Origin: a virus
IMG/VR virus record: IMGVR_UViG_3300009175_000039
Span: 1 to 36,246 of that record
Strand: one strand, 5' to 3'
Length of the DNA stretch: 36,246 bases
This document shows, in pieces, positions 30,482-36,246 of this stretch. The notes under the pieces were generated by a model that worked only from the letters and a program-made list of their open reading frames with translations, was not told where the DNA came from and ran no database searches. How positions within the stretch are numbered: the first letter of the stretch is position 1; every line of letters starts with the position of its first letter. Both the position numbers and the translations under genes were made by a program.

Positions 30482-33397
30482 TTAAATAATCGTAAAGTTG
30501 TCGATAAACTGTCTATCTTCATCTTGCTCTTCCGAACGACTATCCATAAATTCACGGAGCCTGTCCGGCATACCTGATCTATCTGGTAACTGTATCACTC
30601 CAGAACGTCTTTTGGCAAGTGATTCTATCTCTTCCCGTTCATCTTCGTAGTCATAGGTTCTAATTTCTACCTCTTGATTTAGATCTCTTGGAGTCAAAGC
30701 AATAGCATTATAGATAGCGCCGCAAGTTGCATCAGCCAAATCTTTGCTTCCGGACCTTGGGTGATCGATCTTATCCTTTATTACCCTAAGTTGCAATAGT
30801 TCTTCGATAATAATCTTATTGTATGGCCCCTTGATTCGTTCTTCCATAACCCCAAGGGCCATATCCTGATAGTGCTTTTTAGCAACTGATAAGACCTCGC
30901 AGTTCATCCCATTGGACTTCAACTGCTGCATGATATCCACAGAGTTCCATCGGTCGAAGGTCACCAACCTAATATTAAAACCAAGTGCCCTCAAAGAAAT
31001 GATATAGTCTTTTACATCTGTGAAATCAACAGTCTCGGTAGACTTTGGGGTCCACCATCTAATTGCATCAACTACGACAATGGGGGCGGATTCGGATGTC
31101 TGATTGCCCACCTTAATGTTTATCCACTTATCAACGTGTGCTAGAGTGACAGCACAACGGTCGACCTTTTGGGCAAGGTCAACGTGGATATAGTATACTT
31201 TATCCTCTTCCGGTTTGAACCATTCAGCAAATCTATTATTCTCATCTAGGGCAGAATTTAAATTACTGAACGCTGTCTCGACCTTGTCCCGGCTGCGGAA
31301 GAAGGCGTCCTGAGAGTCAGGAGGCATACATGCAAATCTTCCTAGTGCATCTACCGGGTCGGTATAAAAAGCGATTGTAAAGTCCTCTATTTTGCGTGTA
31401 GGGTTAACGTCCCAAGTGGGGCGACGTAAGGCGAACACCTTGGGAATCCTATACGAGATTATATGATCTTCTTCCCAGTCTACAGAAAACTTATTCTCCT
31501 GAATATCATCTGGCAACTCTGGGTCAATCTTAAATTCATGAGTACGAATGATCGTTTCCTTCTGAGCAACTACTTCGTTATAACGCTGCTGAATATAATC
31601 ATTCTTGAATCTAGGGAATGATAGTAGGACCACCTTGCCAAAGTCGGGGAATCGGGAGTCTACCGAACCACGATACATTCGATATATAGATCCCGCCGTC
31701 TTTGCCTTTTCATTTCCAGTAGTAGATTCTAGATCGAAACCCGAAATCTCATCGAGGATAGCAATAAGTACGTTATATCCTTCCCAACCTTCACTCTGAG
31801 AGTGACCTGAGTGGACAATAACGGACTTATCAAATTCAATATAGTTGGCCTTTGCCTCAAACTTTCCAGCAAACCAAGGACAGCGTTCGATACGAGTCTT
31901 GAATCCTTTAAAGAATACTCGGTTTGCCTGTACTGCGTTAATAGCAATATTGATAATGTCAATAGCGTCACCGGGGGGCTTCCCATAGTATTTAGCCGGG
32001 TCTTTTAGACACAATAGTTTGTAAACAGCATAGGCGCAGGAAATAGTGGACGTATAATCTTTGCCCGAATTAGCAGAAATCATCCCGTTCCCCACAAAGT
32101 TCCCGGTATCTGGTACCGTCCTAGTCCAGAACTCTCCCTCTCCCAGTTCCTCCATAGAAACTATCCGGTCATAGTACCTGTCTCTATCTATACGATTATA
32201 GATACGTCCGGTTTTCTCTACAGCCGTCCGGTTTTTATGATCTAACAGATTAATAAATTTGAGAAACCTAACGATGCTTTCTTCGCTAGATACGGTAACG
32301 TACCCGGCCTCAGAGGGATTCTCAAAGTTCGACTTCGGAGTTCTAAACCTTAGGTTGGCCGGGACTCCAATCCTCAACAATGCACGGTGGACATCTACTG
32401 AAAGTTGTCTAGAAATAGACACGAATTCTGCTGTAAGCCCATTCTTGTTATAGACACACCCATCAGTTTGCCACAACTTAGAGATGGTCGCCGCTAGAAT
32501 ATGATTGTCAGAACGCCATACGGAATCGGGGATTCTCTTATTAGCAGATCTCATCCCAACCATGTCATATTTAACGGCCAAGGCTACAGCATTAGAGTTT
32601 CTCCCATGTCGAAAGAATGTGAGATTCTTCGTTTTATGCTTAGTTTTAGTAGGAGAGTCACCAATAAATTCACACAACTGTTCGTACCTAGCAATACTTT
32701 CTACTTCATCAGAACAAAAATCCATATTAATTATCATATTTTTTTCAGACGGCAGCATCCCGTCCCCCAGCCAGTACCCGATTAATTCAGCGTGCTCTGT
32801 TGGTATATTTATGGGATCAGAAACTCCCAGACCTAGACCTATGGCTATCCTGTCTCCGACAGAAAGATCTCCTACGGTCTGATATACCGGATCTATGCCC
32901 CGGTATCTATGATAAAATTTAGACTTTTTGTATGACAGATATTTGTGATCAACAAATACATCCTCTTCCCATCCAAGGGCGGTGCGTACTCGGATCATTC
33001 TTCCGTGACCTACGGCAAATGCTTCTGTGGCTAGATGAATTAGTCCATCATCAGAAACAACTAGACCGTCTGTATTCAACTCATCTAATCGTTCCCAGTT
33101 TCCGATAAGGGGGTTATAGATCGGAGTATACGGAGCATTGCAACCTTTCCCTAATTGCAGAATTACCTCGGTACAGGTCTGGGTCCAACGCTTTTTCCCC
33201 TCGGCCTCACCGTATAATTCGATTAGGGTTTCTTTCTTATATATCTGGCTGGAAGCCTTGATGGAAATGTACTGCAAGTCTGAGAGGGGCGGGAGTCCTA
33301 AATAATGCCTATCCGTGACAAACTCTTCGAGGTCCACCGGGATCTCATCGAAGTCATTCTCTTTCAGAATCCCAAGGAACTCATCAAAATTAGTCAA
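30482..33397 (-). CDS. terL: Terminase large subunit interrupted by an intein
   Basis: A 971-residue precursor. The terminase begins at residue 1; its Walker A motif is split after QLGKG (residues 81-85) by an intein at 86-443 and resumes SGKDYTST at 444. Without the intein the enzyme is about 613 residues, a normal size, with P-loop GKGSGKD. Walker B is LIAILDE; the nuclease domain shows HVDLA, TFDRW and DLADA as metal-binding acids. It pumps DNA into proheads and cuts it. The candidate small subunit overlaps upstream by 8 bp. Confidence 0.92.
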   Translation of the reverse strand: MTNFDEFLGILKENDFDEIPVDLEEFVTDRHYLGLPPLSDLQYISIKASSQIYKKETLIELYGEAEGKKRWTQTCTEVILQLGKGCNAPYTPIYNPLIGNWERLDELNTDGLVVSDDGLIHLATEAFAVGHGRMIRVRTALGWEEDVFVDHKYLSYKKSKFYHRYRGIDPVYQTVGDLSVGDRIAIGLGLGVSDPINIPTEHAELIGYWLGDGMLPSEKNMIINMDFCSDEVESIARYEQLCEFIGDSPTKTKHKTKNLTFFRHGRNSNAVALAVKYDMVGMRSANKRIPDSVWRSDNHILAATISKLWQTDGCVYNKNGLTAEFVSISRQLSVDVHRALLRIGVPANLRFRTPKSNFENPSEAGYVTVSSEESIVRFLKFINLLDHKNRTAVEKTGRIYNRIDRDRYYDRIVSMEELGEGEFWTRTVPDTGNFVGNGMISANSGKDYTSTISCAYAVYKLLCLKDPAKYYGKPPGDAIDIINIAINAVQANRVFFKGFKTRIERCPWFAGKFEAKANYIEFDKSVIVHSGHSQSEGWEGYNVLIAILDEISGFDLESTTGNEKAKTAGSIYRMYRGSVDSRFPDFGKVVLLSFPRFKNDYIQQRYNEVVAQKETIIRTHEFKIDPELPDDIQENKFSVDWEEDHIISYRIPKVFALRRPTWDVNPTRKIEDFTIAFYTDPVDALGRFACMPPDSQDAFFRSRDKVETAFSNLNSALDENNRFAEWFKPEEDKVYYIHVDLAQKVDRCAVTLAHVDKWINIKVGNQTSESAPIVVVDAIRWWTPKSTETVDFTDVKDYIISLRALGFNIRLVTFDRWNSVDIMQQLKSNGMNCEVLSVAKKHYQDMALGVMEERIKGPYNKIIIEELLQLRVIKDKIDHPRSGSKDLADATCGAIYNAIALTPRDLNQEVEIRTYDYEDEREEIESLAKRRSGVIQLPDRSGMPDRLREFMDSRSEEQDEDRQFIDNFTII
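32069..33142 (-). mobile_element. Intein with LAGLIDADG homing endonuclease
   Basis: Residues 86-443 of the terminase precursor. It starts CNAPYTPIYNP (splice Cys86), has a block B region IRVRTALGWEEDVFVDHKYL, the two homing-endonuclease motifs LIGYWLGDGM near 205-214 and ISKLWQTDGCV near 305-315, and ends DTGNFVGNGMISAN before the +1 Ser444. The penultimate residue is Ala instead of the usual His, a known variant. Insertion at the P-loop is a typical conserved intein site. Confidence 0.92.
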
Positions 33398-33905
33398 CTC
33401 TAATTGCCTCTACCTTATTGGTAACCTCTGATAGCCTACTAGCGATATGCTTTTGAACGTCAGGGGGGAGATCTCGCAAGATTTCGATTAGAATCTTTTG
33501 CTTACGTTCTGTTTCAAGGACTTGCTCTGCTAGTTCTGTATTCTCTAGCACCCCGGCCTTATTAAGCATATCCAGACGCTTTTGTTCTGTATCTGCAACC
33601 AACTTTAAAGCCTGTACTTTAACGGCATACAACTGACTAGCGTCAGCCTGTTCAGATGTCTCCCAAGCCTTAGCAATAATCATATTATAATGCTGATCTG
33701 CTCCCGCTAAGGCTTCTCTAGCGCGGGCATGGACATTAACATCATTATGGATTATCTTTCGCCACTCGGACTGAAACTCTAGAACCTCAGCACGCTTTAG
33801 GTTAAACTTCTTGGCAATAACGGTTGGGCTCGATCCTCGCAAACCTTCGTCTACAACCCGATTCATCAGGTCATAATGGTCGGCAATTTCGATATCGGTG
33901 GTCAA
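33390..33905 (-). CDS. Terminase small subunit candidate
   Basis: A 171-residue all-helical protein. Residues 15-50 (VVDEGLRGSSPTVIAKKFN then KRAEVLEFQSEWR) form a helix-turn-helix like those of small terminases; the remainder is long helices with a coiled-coil C-terminus. It directly precedes and overlaps terL by 8 bp, the classical order. The small subunit recognises phage DNA and delivers it to the large subunit. The call depends on position and helix-turn-helix, not on a specific family signature. Confidence 0.7.
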   Translation of the reverse strand: MTTDIEIADHYDLMNRVVDEGLRGSSPTVIAKKFNLKRAEVLEFQSEWRKIIHNDVNVHARAREALAGADQHYNMIIAKAWETSEQADASQLYAVKVQALKLVADTEQKRLDMLNKAGVLENTELAEQVLETERKQKILIEILRDLPPDVQKHIASRLSEVTNKVEAIRVD

Positions 33906-34192
33906 ATTAACTTCTTCCTAATACTTTTCTTAGTACGAACGACACCCTTTAAATCTTTCATATGAAAAGATTTAAACTGCTTAGTCTTTGGATCTAAGCA
34001 ATCAATCCAAGTAACATCCCGCTCTTGATTATGGGCCCATTTAAGGAACGTATAATATCCACGGGTATTCTTAAACCTTAGTTTATCGCCTAACCTAATT
34101 ACGTCTTTTCCGAATTCTAATTCATAATACACTGAAATGGCGGGATTATGACTAAAAGGCGCTTTAAGAACTATAGTAGGCTTTTTAGCCAT
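33902..34192 (-). CDS. Conserved basic phage protein
   Basis: A 96-residue basic protein with the recurring actinophage pattern LRFKNTRGYYTFLKWAHNQ, DVTWIDCLDPKTKQFKSFHM and a Lys/Arg-rich tail RTKKSIRKKLI. Function unknown; commonly found next to terminase genes. It starts in a TAATG overlap with the FmdB-like gene and its stop overlaps the small terminase start. Confidence 0.7.
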   Translation of the reverse strand: MAKKPTIVLKAPFSHNPAISVYYELEFGKDVIRLGDKLRFKNTRGYYTFLKWAHNQERDVTWIDCLDPKTKQFKSFHMKDLKGVVRTKKSIRKKLI

Positions 34193-34362
34193 TACGAGTG
34201 TCCACCATTCCTAGTTGGGCTCCACACTAGACCGGGACGGTCAACACTCCGAATAAGTCTATAACCGCATTTTTGGCACCACTGTTCATCCCGTGCGTCA
34301 ATCTTAGACGGTAGTACCTCTGTGTAGTCACAAGTCACACAAGTATATGTATAAAGCGGCAT
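34192..34362 (-). CDS. FmdB-like zinc-ribbon protein
   Basis: A 56-residue protein matching the FmdB-type zinc ribbon: MPLYTYTCVTCDYTE at the start (knuckle CVTC), a second pair WCQKCGYRLIR near residue 33, and a PGLVWSPTRNGGHS end. The family is named after a regulatory protein of formamidase operons and occurs widely with undefined roles. Too short for the usual ORF cut-off but joined to both neighbours (1-bp and TAATG spacing). Confidence 0.75.
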   Translation of the reverse strand: MPLYTYTCVTCDYTEVLPSKIDARDEQWCQKCGYRLIRSVDRPGLVWSPTRNGGHS

Positions 34363-34363
34363 G

Positions 34364-34828
34364 TTACTTCCAGTTGTCTCGGAGTGCTACTTTTAATAGT
34401 ATCAGATAGCCTATCAAGTCGTCAACTGTATCCTCCCCTTGGTAGTCAGTTCCCTTCATTACCCGGTTCAGTTTATCATCGATTCTGACCTTTAATTGCT
34501 CTACATTGTCAGACTTAGCAAAGATCCGAGAGGGGGCTAGGGCGCTGTTCCCATATGCCCGATTCTTATCGATAAGCAATTTCTTCATCTCATCACAGAC
34601 AGTAGAGATTTCAACTTCCGTCTGGTTCTGGGGAGGACTTCCTAGACGCTTATTGTATTCAGTATCCAACTTTCTAAGTTCCTCCAACTTACGGTAGGCT
34701 TGGTGCTGATCCTCAAGTTCCCATTCTGTTCCACGCACTATATCCACTGGACTAATAGGGGTCACAACGACTGGGGTAACTGTACTGGGAGTATTAGTTG
34801 TCGCTCCAAAAAAATTAAGTCTAGCCAT
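34364..34828 (-). CDS. DUF1599 (Nmad1)/MazG-like protein
   Basis: A 154-residue protein. The N-terminal 45 residues are Pro/Thr/Val-rich; the rest has the pattern LLIDKNRAYGNSALAPSRIF, RIDDKLNRVM and ED-TVDDLIGYLILLKVALRD of DUF1599, a family predicted to be associated with nucleotide modification (Nmad1) and related to MazG pyrophosphatases. It may hydrolyse or bind modified nucleotides. Start placed at the ATG 9 nt after AAGGAGA; a GTG three codons earlier is less suitable. It overlaps the IMPDH-like gene by 8 bp. Confidence 0.65.
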   Translation of the reverse strand: MARLNFFGATTNTPSTVTPVVVTPISPVDIVRGTEWELEDQHQAYRKLEELRKLDTEYNKRLGSPPQNQTEVEISTVCDEMKKLLIDKNRAYGNSALAPSRIFAKSDNVEQLKVRIDDKLNRVMKGTDYQGEDTVDDLIGYLILLKVALRDNWK

Positions 34829-35858
34829 GCACTCCACTCTCCTTTAGACTGTTAGGTGTTACTTTAGTATATTCAGCAAATAACTGTATGTCTGACAAGG
34901 CGTGTACTCCAGAGTAGGAGCAGCCACTTGAGATTCCGCCGCGAAGTTGGTCTAGGGTAGGTCCGACTGGTCCCTTAAATGGTACTAGGGTCGAGGCACC
35001 CTCGACAACGGAGGCGTGTCCACGCCATTTGACCTGAGCCTCTTTACTAGCCATACCGCGAAGTTCCTTAAATTTATTTTGTCCCTTATTTACTATTACC
35101 CCCGGTGACTCTGTGTGACCGGCAAGTAGGGAACCAAGCATTACGGCATCGGCACCAGCAGCAAATGCCTTAACAGCATCACCACTATTACGGATACCAC
35201 CATCAGCAATTACAGATGTTGGAAGATCAAGCCGCTCTTGCATTTCATAAATCTCCATGATAGACGCAAGCGTTGGTACTCCATGCCCGGTAACGCTACG
35301 AGTTGTGCATACACCCCCGCCTCCGATACCAACACGAACAGAATCTGCTCCTGCCAAAGATAGGGCAAGGAATCCATCCCAAGTTGCTACGTTGCCAGCC
35401 ATGATATGAATTTCGGGGAAAGCCCTACGAATCTCTCTAACCGTATTGGTTGCCATAATACTATGACCGTTAGCGGTATCAACTAGTATAACCTTTGCCC
35501 CTGAAAAAATCAAGGACTGCACTAGAGGTATGCTAGATTTGTTATGACAAGACGCCGGTACCGCCGCACCGACTACTAGGTTCTGCTTGGCGACAGTAAT
35601 TACCTGCTGTGCTTGCTTTTCCGCAGGCATGTAGCGATGAATAATCCCCAGACCGCCGTACTTCGCCAATTCAGCAGCCATAAGACTTTCGCACACGGTA
35701 TCCATAGGCGCTGCAATAACTGGCAAGTACAGGTGAATTGGTCTGATAACACCAAGTACCATAGATAGGTCGACATCTTTACGGCTTTCTACTCCAGAAG
35801 AGCGGGGAACCATCAAAATATCATCAAAGCAAAGAGATTCATTCTTGTATGCTTTCAT
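34821..35858 (-). CDS. IMP dehydrogenase / GMP reductase-like enzyme
   Basis: A 345-residue TIM-barrel enzyme: [20 protein letters not shown] at the start, the flavin-less [10 protein letters not shown] segment, and the catalytic loop [11 protein letters not shown] at residues 177-187 (Cys184), followed by [11 protein letters not shown] and a flap with [16 protein letters not shown]. There are no CBS domains; the length matches GMP reductase (about 345) rather than bacterial IMPDH. It interconverts IMP, XMP or GMP in guanine-nucleotide metabolism. The usual GIGPGS loop reads GIGGGG, a small deviation. Its stop is coupled to the DUF1599 gene. Confidence 0.85.
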   Translation of the reverse strand: MKAYKNESLCFDDILMVPRSSGVESRKDVDLSMVLGVIRPIHLYLPVIAAPMDTVCESLMAAELAKYGGLGIIHRYMPAEKQAQQVITVAKQNLVVGAAVPASCHNKSSIPLVQSLIFSGAKVILVDTANGHSIMATNTVREIRRAFPEIHIMAGNVATWDGFLALSLAGADSVRVGIGGGGVCTTRSVTGHGVPTLASIMEIYEMQERLDLPTSVIADGGIRNSGDAVKAFAAGADAVMLGSLLAGHTESPGVIVNKGQNKFKELRGMASKEAQVKWRGHASVVEGASTLVPFKGPVGPTLDQLRGGISSGCSYSGVHALSDIQLFAEYTKVTPNSLKESGVHG

Positions 35859-36246
35859 TACCAGTCCTTAATTGTTTTGTTTGGATCATCGAATGGAGTG
35901 GAAAAAGATTCTTGCGTGGGATTACCGCCCCATTTTCTAATGAAGTATGCGCGATTCTGTTCAAATTGATGCGGGGGGGTGACCGGACCACCGGGCGTAC
36001 CATTCTGTGTAGCAGAACCGTGATGAAATGCTTTAGCGCCAGCATGTATCTTAGTAGTAAGTCCTGCAAGTATTATTCGCCTATGCATGTCATTATCCTC
36101 AAAGTAGGCTGGAGTAAAGTTTTGATCAAATCTCCCACAAACCCGTAAGAGTTTTGGCATATCTACCATGAAACAATAAAAATCTGCGCTTTCCAGTAGA
36201 CTCTCTTCTGGACTGTCAACATTCTGATTCGCGGAAACTATTACTA
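35858..36246 (-). CDS. Glycosyltransferase fragment (runs off the window)
   Basis: The C-terminal 128 residues of a GT2-type enzyme. Visible are SPEESLLESADFYCFMVDMP, FDQNFTPAYFEDNDMHRRI (the ED-x-D motif of GT2 transferases) and AFHHGSATQNG. The frame is open to the window edge, so the 5' end is missing. An apparent ATG start at 36169 is just an internal Met. It overlaps the IMPDH-like start by one base, so it is the first visible gene of that operon. Confidence 0.75.
   Translation of the reverse strand, partial: VIVSANQNVDSPEESLLESADFYCFMVDMPKLLRVCGRFDQNFTPAYFEDNDMHRRIILAGLTTKIHAGAKAFHHGSATQNGTPGGPVTPPHQFEQNRAYFIRKWGGNPTQESFSTPFDDPNKTIKDW

Noticed and set aside
30298-30489. 63-codon plus-strand frame behind an extended -10 promoter
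   Set aside because: Its second half is the antisense of a tRNA-like element and has the amino-acid pattern that results from reading a tRNA backwards; I prefer a small RNA.
32845-32865. TGTCGG on the minus strand inside the intein
   Set aside because: No TANNNT at 8-bp spacing from the box; it is coding sequence.
1-36246. CRISPR array, integrase, transposase or diversity-generating retroelement
   Set aside because: I looked for regularly spaced repeats, recombinase motifs, DDE/IS patterns and reverse transcriptase motifs (YXDD with template repeats) and found none.

Overview
The window is a piece of a tailed double-stranded DNA bacteriophage genome, and the host is very probably an actinobacterium. 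Phage hallmarks are a terminase large subunit interrupted by an intein, a candidate small terminase, rIIA and rIIB homologues, four cell-wall hydrolases, a tRNA cluster and dozens of very short overlapping genes. Actinobacterial hallmarks are two WhiB-like regulators, a DUF7455-type zinc protein, a domain resembling the C-terminus of Lsr2, leaderless genes, Crp/GlxR-type operators and a promoter class matching the mycobacterial RecA-independent DNA-damage promoter. No integrase, capsid or tail gene is visible. The rightmost gene (a glycosyltransferase) runs off the window, so the structural module probably continues to the right.

Left arm, 1-10.7 kb, plus strand. This looks like an early/regulatory arm: about 35 tiny genes, many of them zinc-ribbon microproteins, plus an HNH protein, a WhiB protein, a Gp88-like protein, a DUF932 protein and tRNA-Thr and tRNA-Asp. 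The genes sit in short transcription units. The fullest form of a unit is a UUCG or GAAA hairpin, a CAAGATCTTGGCCGC operator, TTACGATG repeats, a Crp-like palindrome, and a promoter fitting TTGTCRGTG-N8-TANNNT. The promoter is followed either by a leaderless ATG or by a short leader of the form CAACAACGAGAGGC. Ten such promoters lie between 1.86 and 8.42 kb. A cluster of four perfect and two near-perfect DnaA boxes beside an AT-rich stretch (2.66-2.88 kb) looks like a replication origin and is flanked by a duplicated gene cassette.

Centre, 9.4-11.3 kb. This part holds structured non-coding DNA: a three-way-junction RNA candidate, two tandem minus-strand promoter/hairpin units, an Lsr2-like gene, a strong terminator with an alternative pairing, and about 600 bp of AT-rich DNA where the two arms converge.

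Right arm, 11.3-36.2 kb, minus strand. From the window end leftwards (the direction of transcription) come a glycosyltransferase fragment, an IMPDH/GMP-reductase-like enzyme, a DUF1599/MazG-like protein, an FmdB-like zinc ribbon, a small conserved basic protein, a candidate small terminase and the intein-containing large terminase. Next are a tRNA cluster (Gln, Asn, Val, Gly, plus one aberrant tRNA-like element) and a lysis/host-interaction block with M15 peptidase, Dps, transglycosylase, glycosyltransferase, a proteasome-like Ntn hydrolase, metallophosphoesterase, GH25 lysozyme, thioredoxin, NlpC/P60-like protein and two DUF1003-like membrane proteins. Then come a SLOG-family protein, a second WhiB-like protein, a Pnk-type phosphatase and finally rIIA/rIIB. 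Minus-strand promoters here are different: consensus TTGACA/TATAAT, or TGNTATAAT only 5-7 nt ahead of leaderless genes.

All calls come from reading the sequence and recalled family motifs; no database search was run.
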